In this document: positions 1 to 7,512 of the stretch, piece after piece
Layout of the letters: every line of letters starts with the position of its first letter
How positions within the stretch are numbered: position 1 is the stretch's first letter
Made by a program: the position numbers and the translations under genes
The notes under the pieces: generated by a model
Seen by the model: the letters and a program-made list of their open reading frames with translations, nothing else
The model's database searches: none
What the model was told of the DNA's origin: nothing
Origin: Clostridia bacterium
GTDB taxonomy: Bacteria; Bacillota; Clostridia; Saccharofermentanales; Saccharofermentanaceae
NCBI GenBank assembly: GCA_017881645.1
Contig: JADGQQ010000066.1
Coordinates: forward strand, 1-10,014
Direction: 5' to 3'
DNA: 10,014 nucleotides

Positions 1-71
1 CGGGACTTGAACCCGTACGGTCTCCCACACGCCCCTCAAACGTGCGCGTCTGCCAATTCCGCCACGACCGC
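1..71 (-). tRNA. tRNA-Leu (anticodon GAG), 3' end cut by window edge
   Basis: Read on the minus strand, the gene starts at 71 with the acceptor strand GCGGTCG, then TG, a D-arm containing AATTGGCAGA, an anticodon stem CACGT/GCGTG (one T-G pair) around the loop TTGAGGG, an 11-nt class II variable arm, and a T-arm with loop TTCAAGT. The loop places GAG at positions 34-36, so it reads CUC/CUU leucine codons; the long variable arm and the D-arm also fit leucine tRNA. The last T-stem base, the 3' acceptor strand and the CCA region lie beyond the left edge, so presence of an encoded CCA cannot be judged. It has its own promoter and lies downstream of the glycogen operon terminator. Confidence 0.95.
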
Positions 72-115
72 AAATCCAGTAAGGGAATCGAGGGGGGTGC
101 TTAACAGCAAGAGTT

Positions 116-144
116 ATTATACCTATGCGCCCCACTGCTGTCAA
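116..144 (-). promoter_or_regulatory. Consensus sigma-A/sigma-70 promoter for the tRNA-Leu gene
   Basis: On the minus strand, TTGACA (139-144) is followed by a 17-nt spacer and TATAAT (116-121), matching consensus at all twelve positions with the optimal spacer. The expected start point is near 108-110, giving a leader of just under 40 nt before the mature tRNA 5' end at 71, to be removed by RNase P. A perfect promoter fits a highly transcribed stable RNA gene. Whether more tRNAs follow off the left edge cannot be seen. Confidence 0.9.
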
Positions 145-163
145 CCGGAAATCAATAATGACG

Positions 164-208
164 TAAATCAAAATGAAATGCCTTCCTGAAAATAATCAGG
201 AAGGCATT
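164..208 (-). terminator. Rho-independent terminator ending the glycogen operon
   Basis: The arms 177-189 and 196-208 form a perfect 13-bp inverted repeat with a 6-nt loop. On the minus strand the hairpin is followed by a U-rich stretch (TCATTTTGATTT), while the plus-strand side lacks a U run, so it most likely acts on minus-strand transcripts. It begins 22 bp after the stop codon of the zinc-ribbon gene and separates the operon from the tRNA promoter. Confidence 0.85.
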
Positions 209-230
209 CGCGAAATAAGCATGTGATCTT

Positions 231-1346
231 TTAGTGAGAAAAGTACATAAACGCACCAATAATAATGAGTCCCAGAAGAATGGCCGCTGCGACACGCAAA
301 GCCGAAATCGGAGCCTTCCCTCCAACTTTTCCAGTCTGGCCATTGACAACAAACTGGTATATTTTGCCTTTAAATGCGAACGAGGACATCCATACGGGAA
401 TCAGCAGATATTTATAGGTAACTTTATCGAAATTTGTCGAAAAGCGAACGGAGCCTGCGCGATCTGCATTCCATGTCTGTCGAATGTAGCTTTCAATACT
501 CGTGCGCAGCCGATTCCGAATCAATTCCTGTGCGTTGGTCCACCCTTCCTGAAGTCCGACCGAATACCGTTCTGCAATGAACCCCGCAACAAATTCAGGT
601 TTGTAGGGAACGAGCTTTGAAAAATCAAACGGTTCGGCCTTCCGGACTCCGGAATCCGCATTTCGTTTGCTGGCCACGACCAGCTGATCATCAATAAACT
701 CCTGATAAACGCCCGCGACCGGTTTCCAGTTTGTTTCCGTGACATAGGTGTCTCCGCGCCTAACACGACGATCATACCCTGCCTGACCCGAAAAAGCCGA
801 CGTAGTCATGGAATCAAATGTCCAGTATGGAAGATAAACGCCCTTAAATGCATCCGGTTTTGCCTGCTTTTTCGCCGCTCTCGGAGTAAATATGCGTCCT
901 TTCAGCCACTTGGAGAACAGACTTCCGGCCTGATCCAGCGGAATTTCAAACGGGCAGACTCCGCCGGGAGCCAGTGAATCCTCCGTGGCCGCCGGCATAA
1001 CGCTCGTCGATCCGCAGAAAGGGCAAACGGCAGCGGTCTCAAGAACATCATATATGCTTTGTCCCCCGCAATTGCTGCAGACGATGGATTTCTTCTCCGT
1101 TCCCCAGTCAAAGCTCTGCTTCTTATCCGCCGACATGAAATCAATCTCAGAAATCGATTGTTCCGCATCCGGTGCGGGCAGGGCTTTCTTATACCCGCAG
1201 AATTCGCACAAAATACCGCGCGTTGCAGGGTCATAAACGACAGTTGCACCACAATTCGGACATTTCTTATCTGTGACCTCCTCGGTCTTTTCATCCAATA
1301 TCTTCTGCACCTCATCCGAATTCTGTGTAATATCTTCCTGCATCAT
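231..1346 (-). CDS. Double zinc-ribbon protein with C-terminal membrane helix, function unknown
   Basis: This encodes about 371 residues from the chosen start. Two zinc ribbons lie at the N-terminus: CPNC...CEFC (Cys29, 32, 47, 50) and CSNC...CPFC (Cys90, 93, 108, 111), both complete. A middle region has a GVYLPYWTFD stretch and is followed by a mixed domain without recognised catalytic residues. One hydrophobic segment near residues 349-369 (AAAILLGLIIIGAF) is a likely membrane helix, only two residues from the C-terminus, so the protein may be tail-anchored with the ribbons in the cytoplasm. Related Firmicute proteins are usually labelled TFIIB-type zinc-ribbon proteins, without a known role. 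An in-frame ATG at 1379 would overlap the previous gene by 4 bp, but a strong AGGAGG at 1352-1357 lies 5 nt before the ATG at 1346 and 8 nt before a second ATG at 1343, so one of those is preferred. It is the last operon gene. The architecture is clear; the function is not. Confidence 0.9.
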   Translation of the reverse strand: MMQEDITQNSDEVQKILDEKTEEVTDKKCPNCGATVVYDPATRGILCEFCGYKKALPAPDAEQSISEIDFMSADKKQSFDWGTEKKSIVCSNCGGQSIYDVLETAAVCPFCGSTSVMPAATEDSLAPGGVCPFEIPLDQAGSLFSKWLKGRIFTPRAAKKQAKPDAFKGVYLPYWTFDSMTTSAFSGQAGYDRRVRRGDTYVTETNWKPVAGVYQEFIDDQLVVASKRNADSGVRKAEPFDFSKLVPYKPEFVAGFIAERYSVGLQEGWTNAQELIRNRLRTSIESYIRQTWNADRAGSVRFSTNFDKVTYKYLLIPVWMSSFAFKGKIYQFVVNGQTGKVGGKAPISALRVAAAILLGLIIIGAFMYFSH

Positions 1347-1351
1347 TTTCT

Positions 1352-1357
1352 CCTCCT
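1352..1357 (-). promoter_or_regulatory. Ribosome binding site that sets the zinc-ribbon gene start
   Basis: AGGAGG on the minus strand, 5 nt before the ATG at 1346 and 8 nt before the adjacent ATG at 1343. It lies inside the reading frame that opens at the overlapping ATG at 1379, so it argues that translation starts at one of the tandem ATGs rather than at the overlap. Confidence 0.8.
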
Positions 1358-1375
1358 GTCGATCTGGACCCTTGT

Positions 1376-3514
1376 TCATTTGAATGCAATAATTTGAATG
1401 GCGTATGGTTTCATTGTTACATAAAATGGCTCTTTTTGTAACGTTTCTTCTATGACAATTTTATTACTGACATTATATTCTTCCTGCATCGGAGAAATGA
1501 TAAATAATTGATTCGTATCCTGACATAATGAGAACGAAAAAGACTGCGCTGCGCTTCTGTTGACAGCAAATATAACGCGTTCGGCACCTTCACATTTTTT
1601 CCCGAAGAAATCCAAATGACCCGCTTCGAGATACCGCTCAAAAACAAAAACGTCATCCTTCGCCCATAGTGTGCGATAGGATCCCGTCCGCAGCACTGGA
1701 TACTTGCGCCGCAGGGATGTTATTTCCTGATAAAAAGCAAGCTGTTCCTTCTGTTCAGGTGTTAATCTGTCCCACGGATACGTTCTCCGGTTGAACGGGT
1801 CGCGATAACCCTGAGCACCGATTTCATCGCCATAGTAGATACTCGGGGCACCGACATACCCCATTTGCAGCGCCAGCGCGATCCTCATCAATGCAAGTCC
1901 TTTTTGCATTTGACCGTTGTCCAGTGACATGCGTTTTTGCTGCTCGCGGTCGTGAGGATCCGCCGCTCCGCTGATAACCGTGATTGCACGCGGCAGGTCA
2001 TGGCTCGAAACAAGATTCATAATGCAGTAATATGCTTCCGGCGGATAGTTCTCCCGGAATGTTTCCAGTCGGTTATGAAGAATCTGTGCAGTCGTCGCAC
2101 CGGACAGGAAGCCTAGAACCGCATCACGGAATGTATACCCCATCACGGAGTCGTGTGTGCTGCCAAAGAGAAAATCCCTGTAGGTTCCATAGCTGATTTT
2201 ATTGCTGGCATCTTCCCATACTTCGCCGAGCACGACGCCGGTATTGCCGGTATTCTCTTTCACTGCAGTGCGTATATCACGAAGAAACGAATCAGGAAGC
2301 TCGTCCGATACGTCCAGCCGGAATCCGGCCGCGCCTTTTGCAAGCCAGTTCCGAATAACGCCCTGTTTACCCAGAATAAATTCCCGGAAAGAAAGATCGT
2401 TTTCATTTACATTCGGAAGATCGGTAAATCCCCACCAGCAATCGTACGACAGTTTCCCAGACACATCCGGAAAAAACGAATACCAGGATGCATACGGACT
2501 ATGACCCTTTCCCTGTGCCGTCTGATAAGCTCCGTTTTCGGGAAAACGTGAAAGTTTATTGAAATATCGGCTGTCCGCGCCCGTATGACTGAATACTCCA
2601 TCCAACAGAAATGCGATCTGATTCTTTTTCATTTGGCTCGAAAACCGATCAAAGGCTTCATTTCCGCCGAGCATCGGATCCGCAGCCAAGTAATCGGCCG
2701 TATCATAGCGGTGATTGGAGCGCGCTTCAAAAACCGGGTTCAAATACAGGCAGTCAATGTGAAGATCCTGAAGATACGGGATCTTCTCCGCAATACCGTC
2801 CAATGTGCCGCCGTAGAAGTCGCAGGCAAGATATCCCGTCTCCGGTTTGCCGTGAATATCGACATCCTCATACCAGTCCTCATGATAGATTCGCTCGTCC
2901 GCATTTTTCGCGGCTTCCATCTGGCCGGGTACATACGATGTACCCCGATAGAATCGATCCGGGAAAATCTGATACAGCAGAACACCTTTGAACCAGTCCG
3001 GTGTCTTAAAATTTTTCTCGAATACGGTAATTTGAAAAGCTTTCGGATTCCGGTCTTCAAGTGCTCCGACTCTTGCGGGAGTGCTGCTTATTTGGCCGGT
3101 GCCGTCTGATTTTTCTCCGGAAAAAACATAATATGCCTTCGACTGCATCGCAAGTGCGAACTTCTCATGGCTGCCTTTCAGCTGGTCATGCATATCTGAT
3201 GCAGGCACATCATTTTTCACGGCTGAAGGCTTGACACAAAACCAATAATAAAACAGACCGGAGTCACCCGGCATACTGATTTTTGCGTGAAAACGGAATG
3301 GCATATCGTCTGCAGAATCCATTTGCGTTTCGCTGTAGGAGAATGTGTATAAGCCGTATGCATAGCAAAGGATGACATCTATTCCCGGAACAAAGACATC
3401 CACAGACAAATCGACATGGGTTCCAGTGGATACGGCTCCGAACGGAGAACGATATTCCGTGCTTCGCGAGTTGTGAAATATCAGATCATCAGGTCCGGGG
3501 GATTTTATGATCAT
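1376..3514 (-). CDS. Cytoplasmic GH13 alpha-glucan hydrolase, neopullulanase/cyclomaltodextrinase-like
   Basis: This 712-residue protein belongs to glycoside hydrolase family 13. Residues 1-170 form a beta-rich N-terminal module expected to aid substrate binding or dimerisation. The catalytic barrel starts near 175 (GVLLYQIFPDRFYRG). The conserved regions are visible: DGVFSH (305-310), GFRLDVSDE (397-405, nucleophile Asp401), LGEVWEDA (429-436, acid/base Glu431) and SSHD (503-506, Asp506). A C-terminal beta domain follows from about 620. YLNPVFEARSNHRYDTADY (257-275) resembles neopullulanase, cyclomaltodextrinase and maltogenic amylase enzymes, which cut alpha-1,4 and sometimes alpha-1,6 bonds in maltodextrins, pullulan or glycogen-derived oligosaccharides. 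No signal peptide is visible, so it should act inside the cell. The ATG overlaps the glgA stop by 4 bp (ATGA) and has only a weak ribosome binding site, implying translational coupling. It probably trims or debranches glucan made by the neighbours. Family assignment is firm; exact specificity is not. Confidence 0.93.
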   Translation of the reverse strand: MIIKSPGPDDLIFHNSRSTEYRSPFGAVSTGTHVDLSVDVFVPGIDVILCYAYGLYTFSYSETQMDSADDMPFRFHAKISMPGDSGLFYYWFCVKPSAVKNDVPASDMHDQLKGSHEKFALAMQSKAYYVFSGEKSDGTGQISSTPARVGALEDRNPKAFQITVFEKNFKTPDWFKGVLLYQIFPDRFYRGTSYVPGQMEAAKNADERIYHEDWYEDVDIHGKPETGYLACDFYGGTLDGIAEKIPYLQDLHIDCLYLNPVFEARSNHRYDTADYLAADPMLGGNEAFDRFSSQMKKNQIAFLLDGVFSHTGADSRYFNKLSRFPENGAYQTAQGKGHSPYASWYSFFPDVSGKLSYDCWWGFTDLPNVNENDLSFREFILGKQGVIRNWLAKGAAGFRLDVSDELPDSFLRDIRTAVKENTGNTGVVLGEVWEDASNKISYGTYRDFLFGSTHDSVMGYTFRDAVLGFLSGATTAQILHNRLETFRENYPPEAYYCIMNLVSSHDLPRAITVISGAADPHDREQQKRMSLDNGQMQKGLALMRIALALQMGYVGAPSIYYGDEIGAQGYRDPFNRRTYPWDRLTPEQKEQLAFYQEITSLRRKYPVLRTGSYRTLWAKDDVFVFERYLEAGHLDFFGKKCEGAERVIFAVNRSAAQSFSFSLCQDTNQLFIISPMQEEYNVSNKIVIEETLQKEPFYVTMKPYAIQIIAFK

Positions 3515-5082
3515 TTTATCTTTTTATCATCCTTATTGTTTTTTGAAATACGAACAGGCTGACTGTCTTCCATCTTCTGCTGTTCGGAGTGCGGTTCTTC
3601 GGGAGAAATCTCCCCCCGGTCTGCATAGGGTGATTCGTACATGCTTTTATACAGATCAAAATATTCTCTTGCTGATCGATTCCAGCTATAGTCGCCAAGC
3701 ATGGCCTGACGAATCAGTCCTGCCCATATTTCTTTGTGATTTCGATAAAGATCACATGCATATTTTGTAACGAACAGGAATTCGTGCGCATTGATGTTGG
3801 CGAATGTAAATCCGTTGCCCTCGCCGGTGTATTCATTATATGGGATAATCGTATCTTTCAGACCGCCCGTTTCTCTGGCTACCGGGATTGCGCCATAGGA
3901 CATTGCAATCATTTGTGACAGTCCGCACGGCTCGAAAAGGGACGGCATCAGATAGATATCCGCTGCCGCATACAAAGAGTGCGCCAGTTCGTTGCTGAAC
4001 ATAATGGACGCGCACATTTTCGTCGGGTTTTTGCGGGCCATGTCCGAAAGAGCATTTTCATAAAAGACATCACCGGTTCCGAGTATTACGATCTGCATAC
4101 CGTCGAAAAGCATTTCGCCGGCAACCCGCAGAAATAAATCCAGACCTTTCTGGTCAACCAGTCTCGTAATCATAACGCATAAAGGTGCACCCGGATTGAC
4201 AAGCAATCCGAGCCGGTGCTGGATAGCCGCCTTGCACGCGGCCTTTCCTTCCGCATAATGCGGATAGGCGAAGGTTGCAGGAATCAATTTGTCATCGGAA
4301 GGACTGAACTCTTTGTCATCAATTCCGTTCAGAATGCCGGTCACTTTATACGCGTGCCTCTGCAGCGTATCGTTCAGACCCTCTCCATAATGGTCCGTCA
4401 TTATTTCGTACGCATAGGTCGGCGACACGGTTGTAACGGAGTTCGCATATACGATGCCCGCCTTCATGAAGTTGACGGCACCTTCCTTCAGCGTCGAATC
4501 ATCTGAAAAATACCGGTCCGGCAGATCCAGAAAATCCTTGATTGTATCGATTCCGTGGATGCCCTGATATTTCAGGTTATGAATCGTGAAAACCGTCTTC
4601 ATTGCCGAATGAATGCCATGAGTCCTGTACTGCGCGTCCAGAAGCAGGGGCATCATGCCGGTCTGCCAGTCATTGCAGTGAAGGATATCCGGTTCGAACT
4701 GCAGAAATTCTCCAAGGAAATCAAGAACAGCTCTCTGGAAGAAGCAGAATCTTTCAATATCAAAGGAATATTCCACATATACCTGATCAAAATTGAAGTA
4801 GTATTCATTGTCGACAAAATAGAAAGTGACACCGTCCAGAACCGTAGAGTACAGTCCTGCATACAAAGACCGCCACCCCATCTTTACCATCCGCCAGCCG
4901 TGAAAATGCAGCTGCGTTGTCCGGCTTTGTTTAATCTTCTTATAGAGAGGCAAAATGACTCTTGCATCGCATCCCTGTTCGATCAAATTGCGTGGAAGCG
5001 CACCGACAACGTCTGCGAGGCCGCCGACTTTAATAAATGGTGCGACCTCCGAAGCTACAAGAAGTACTTTGATCGGATTCAT
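3511..5082 (-). CDS. glgA: Glycogen synthase (ADP-glucose type, GT5)
   Basis: The product adds glucose from ADP-glucose to the non-reducing end of alpha-1,4-glucan. The N-terminal Rossmann domain carries KVGGLADVVGALP (18-30), a variant of the KTGGLADV motif, with HCNDWQTG (135-142) and TIHNLKYQG (166-174). The C-terminal domain has ITRLVDQKG (305-313; Arg307 and Lys312 at the expected sugar-nucleotide phosphate contacts) and the catalytic-site EPCGLSQ (384-390), followed by ARETGGLKD. At 523 residues it is about 40 longer than typical bacterial GlgA (around 480). The excess is a hydrophilic, charged tail from about residue 483 ending NNKDDKKIK, described under findings. The start overlaps the glgD stop by 4 bp (ATGA), with AAGGGG about 8 nt upstream as ribosome binding site; its stop in turn overlaps the GH13 start. 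Family identity is certain. Confidence 0.98.
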   Translation of the reverse strand: MNPIKVLLVASEVAPFIKVGGLADVVGALPRNLIEQGCDARVILPLYKKIKQSRTTQLHFHGWRMVKMGWRSLYAGLYSTVLDGVTFYFVDNEYYFNFDQVYVEYSFDIERFCFFQRAVLDFLGEFLQFEPDILHCNDWQTGMMPLLLDAQYRTHGIHSAMKTVFTIHNLKYQGIHGIDTIKDFLDLPDRYFSDDSTLKEGAVNFMKAGIVYANSVTTVSPTYAYEIMTDHYGEGLNDTLQRHAYKVTGILNGIDDKEFSPSDDKLIPATFAYPHYAEGKAACKAAIQHRLGLLVNPGAPLCVMITRLVDQKGLDLFLRVAGEMLFDGMQIVILGTGDVFYENALSDMARKNPTKMCASIMFSNELAHSLYAAADIYLMPSLFEPCGLSQMIAMSYGAIPVARETGGLKDTIIPYNEYTGEGNGFTFANINAHEFLFVTKYACDLYRNHKEIWAGLIRQAMLGDYSWNRSAREYFDLYKSMYESPYADRGEISPEEPHSEQQKMEDSQPVRISKNNKDDKKIK

Positions 5083-6188
5083 ACAATGGCCCCCTTACCG
5101 ATGACGACAGGATAATCTTTATGACCGACCAGTTTGATACCCGGTCGGATCACAGCGTTTTTGTCGAGAATGACATTCTCCAGTTCACAGTTTTCGGAGA
5201 TATGGACATCCTGCATGATGACGCAATTCTTGATCTTGCTGTTTCTGGACACCGTAACACCGCGAAAGAGCATGGAGTTTTCCACGGTACCCATAATTCG
5301 GCAGCCGTCGGAAAGGATCGAGTTGCTGACACTGGAATTTTCCAGATAAAGCGCAGGTGCTTCGTCTTTGACCTTGGTGTAAATCGGCATTCCCGTCCAA
5401 AAAAGATCCGCTCTCACCTGACTGTCCAGAAGCAGCATGGAGGCATTGAAATAGCTCTGCACATTGTTGATGCGCAGTACCAGTCCCTTGTATTCATGAG
5501 CACGAATATGAAGAGTATCGAATTTCTTTGTCAGTACATGCACTCCGAAATTTCTTTCTCCGCGGGCTATCATATCCGCAATCAGGTCGATCAGCAGTTC
5601 GCGCCTGAGTACGGCGATTCCCAGACTGCAGCGGTTGGATACGGTTTTCTCCGGGTTGAAAAGCATATCTTTCACGTACCCCTTACGGTCGATTTCGAAA
5701 ATATAATTGGGTACGCCGTATTTGATTCCGTCGCGATTATACATGACCGATACATCGGCTCCGGATTGTTCGTGCTTGTCAACAAAGTCGTTAAATGTCG
5801 TGTTCAGGATCATATTACTGTTTGCGATAATGACATAAGCGCTTCGGTTTGAGCGGATAAAATCCAGAAGTCCGGCCATCTCGTCCGCATCATCAACACC
5901 CATGGATTCCGAGTTTACGTAGGGCGGTAAAATATGCAGTCCGAAATTCTTGCGGTCAAGATCCCATGAAGCACCTGTTCCCAGATGATCCATGAGTGAC
6001 TTGTATTTATTAAGAGTCAGAATACCGACACTCTTGATTCCGGAATTCACCATGTCAGACAGCATATAATCGATAATCCGGTAGCGGCCGCCGAACGGAA
6101 CGGCAGCGAGAGCTCTCGGCTTAGATAATTCTCCCAATGTTATTTTTTTATTATCTGCCAGTATCAGACCCATTGCATCTATAAACAT
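5079..6188 (-). CDS. glgD: ADP-glucose pyrophosphorylase, GlgD subunit
   Basis: This 369-residue protein is the partner of GlgC in Firmicute ADP-glucose pyrophosphorylase. It keeps the fold: PFGGRYRIIDYMLSDMVNSG (31-50), SWDLDRKNFG (74-83) and a C-terminal left-handed beta-helix region near 280-369 (NSSVSNSILSDGC, NCVIMQDVHIS). The catalytic signature GGxGxRL is absent: the equivalent N-terminal stretch reads LILADNKKITLGELSKPRA. The metal-binding Asp of the SGDH motif is also lost, the aligned segment being IANSNM (121-126) with Ser124. Such subunits are known to be poorly active or inactive alone and to boost GlgC activity in a heteromer. A GGAGGA ribosome binding site (6196-6201) lies 7 nt before the ATG, in the 17-bp gap after glgC; the stop overlaps glgA. 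Identification is firm. Confidence 0.97.
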   Translation of the reverse strand: MFIDAMGLILADNKKITLGELSKPRALAAVPFGGRYRIIDYMLSDMVNSGIKSVGILTLNKYKSLMDHLGTGASWDLDRKNFGLHILPPYVNSESMGVDDADEMAGLLDFIRSNRSAYVIIANSNMILNTTFNDFVDKHEQSGADVSVMYNRDGIKYGVPNYIFEIDRKGYVKDMLFNPEKTVSNRCSLGIAVLRRELLIDLIADMIARGERNFGVHVLTKKFDTLHIRAHEYKGLVLRINNVQSYFNASMLLLDSQVRADLFWTGMPIYTKVKDEAPALYLENSSVSNSILSDGCRIMGTVENSMLFRGVTVSRNSKIKNCVIMQDVHISENCELENVILDKNAVIRPGIKLVGHKDYPVVIGKGAIV

Positions 6189-6205
6189 GCGTTCTTCCTC
6201 CGATA

Positions 6206-7474
6206 TTATGTTTTGCGGACACGAAATACTTCTTCAATCACATTTTTCTCGGCTGGGACCGGCCTGTCACAGTCAACCTGACAGTTTGCGGGAATAACGG
6301 AATGATCTTTGATTTTGAGTCCCCTCTCAATCACAACGATACCGTTCGTGCAGATTTTGGTATTCAGATACGGACTTTCTCCTTCAACGTCAGCTCCGGC
6401 CCGGACGCCTTCTCCGATAATCGTATCGAATCCGACGATGCATTTATTAAGATAGGCTCCGGCCCGGACGGTAACGCCCGGAAGAAGAACCGAATCCTTC
6501 ACAACAGCACCTCTCTCGATCGTAACGGAATTCGACAGAACGGAGTGTTCGACAGAGCCGAAAATCTGGCAGCCGTCCGTCATGGCAGTATTTATGACGG
6601 TTGCACCGTCTGCGATATAATGGGACGGCTTCACAGGGTTCCGGCTGTAAACACGCCATGACCTGTCCATAAGGTTAATATCTTCGGGGCGATCCAGTAT
6701 ATCCATATTCGCTTCCCAAAGACTCGAAATGGTTCCTACATCCTTCCAGTATCCGGAGAATCTGTACGCGCACAGTTTCTTTCCCTGCTTCAGCAGCATG
6801 GGTACAATGTTGCTGCCAAAATCATTGCTCGATCCGGGGGTCTCCTCATCTTCGATCAGAGCCTTCCTGAGCACTTCCCATGTGAAAATATATACGCCCA
6901 TTGAAGCCAGATTGCTCTCCGGCTTCTTCGGTTTCTCAACAAATTCAGAAATAATGTCGTTTGCGCCTGTATTGAGAATGCCGAATCTCGACGCTTCTTC
7001 CCACGGGACTTCGAGAACAGCCAGTGTAGCGTCTGCTTTTGTGCTGATGTGATCGCGAAGCATACGCGCATAGTTCATCTTATAAATATGATCGCCCGAA
7101 AGAATCAGAACATAGAGCGGATCACAGTCGTCAATGAAATCTTTGTTCTGAAAAATAGCATTTGCAGTCCCTTTGTACCAGTCGCTGCGTCCAGACCGCT
7201 GGTAAGGCGGCAGAATGTATGCACCCCCGTTATTTCTGTCCAAATCCCACGGATGCCCGTTTCCGACATAGGTATTCAGCGCGAGCGGCTGATATTGAGA
7301 AAGTACGCCGACCGTCTCAATTCCGGAATTTGCACAGTTCGACAATGTAAAATCGATAATACGGTATCTGCTTCCGAAAGGAACCGCGGGTTTGGCGATG
7401 TACTTGGTCAGCACACCCAGTCGCGCCCCCTGTCCACCGGCTAAAATCATTGCTACTACATCTGCTTTCGCCAT
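6206..7474 (-). CDS. glgC: Glucose-1-phosphate adenylyltransferase, catalytic subunit GlgC
   Basis: The product makes ADP-glucose and pyrophosphate from ATP and glucose-1-phosphate, the first committed step of bacterial glycogen synthesis. The 422-residue protein has the nucleotide-binding motif GGQGARL (13-19), the nearby KPAVPFG (28-34) with its conserved lysine, the WDLDRNNGG segment (76-84), the metal-binding SGDH with Asp128, and FVEKP (178-182) whose Lys181 aligns with the known glucose-1-phosphate contact. A left-handed beta-helix region fills the C-terminus. The ATG at 7474 is preferred over an in-frame GTG at 7489 because GGAGG (7483-7487) sits 8 nt before the ATG and would overlap the GTG itself. 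It follows glgB by 38 bp, with no promoter or terminator seen between. Allosteric control is expected from the family but its effector cannot be read from sequence. Confidence 0.98.
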   Translation of the reverse strand: MAKADVVAMILAGGQGARLGVLTKYIAKPAVPFGSRYRIIDFTLSNCANSGIETVGVLSQYQPLALNTYVGNGHPWDLDRNNGGAYILPPYQRSGRSDWYKGTANAIFQNKDFIDDCDPLYVLILSGDHIYKMNYARMLRDHISTKADATLAVLEVPWEEASRFGILNTGANDIISEFVEKPKKPESNLASMGVYIFTWEVLRKALIEDEETPGSSNDFGSNIVPMLLKQGKKLCAYRFSGYWKDVGTISSLWEANMDILDRPEDINLMDRSWRVYSRNPVKPSHYIADGATVINTAMTDGCQIFGSVEHSVLSNSVTIERGAVVKDSVLLPGVTVRAGAYLNKCIVGFDTIIGEGVRAGADVEGESPYLNTKICTNGIVVIERGLKIKDHSVIPANCQVDCDRPVPAEKNVIEEVFRVRKT

Positions 7475-7482
7475 ACATGCAA

Positions 7483-7487
7483 CCTCC
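7483..7487 (-). promoter_or_regulatory. Ribosome binding site that sets the glgC start
   Basis: GGAGG on the minus strand, 8 nt before the ATG at 7474. The alternative GTG at 7489 overlaps this site and has no comparable site of its own, so the shorter protein is favoured. Confidence 0.8.
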
Positions 7488-7512
7488 ACATATGTTTGAT
7501 TTGACCTTTCGG

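Noticed and set aside
2585..3109. Plus-strand open frame (174 codons) opposite the GH13 gene
   Set aside because: It is antisense to the conserved catalytic region and no recognisable domain is encoded. The minus-strand reading explains the sequence fully.
4555..5115. Plus-strand open frame (186 codons) opposite the start of glgA
   Set aside because: It overlaps conserved GlgA motifs on the other strand and ends just past the glgA start; no independent coding evidence is visible.
5121..5852. Long plus-strand open frame (243 codons) opposite glgD
   Set aside because: It lies wholly antisense to a well-conserved gene, its translation resembles no family I recognise, and it has no supporting promoter context. 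It is a by-product of glgD codon composition.
7475..7489. GTG start for glgC adding five residues (MEVAC)
   Set aside because: The GTG overlaps the GGAGG that is correctly spaced for the downstream ATG at 7474, so the ATG is the better start.
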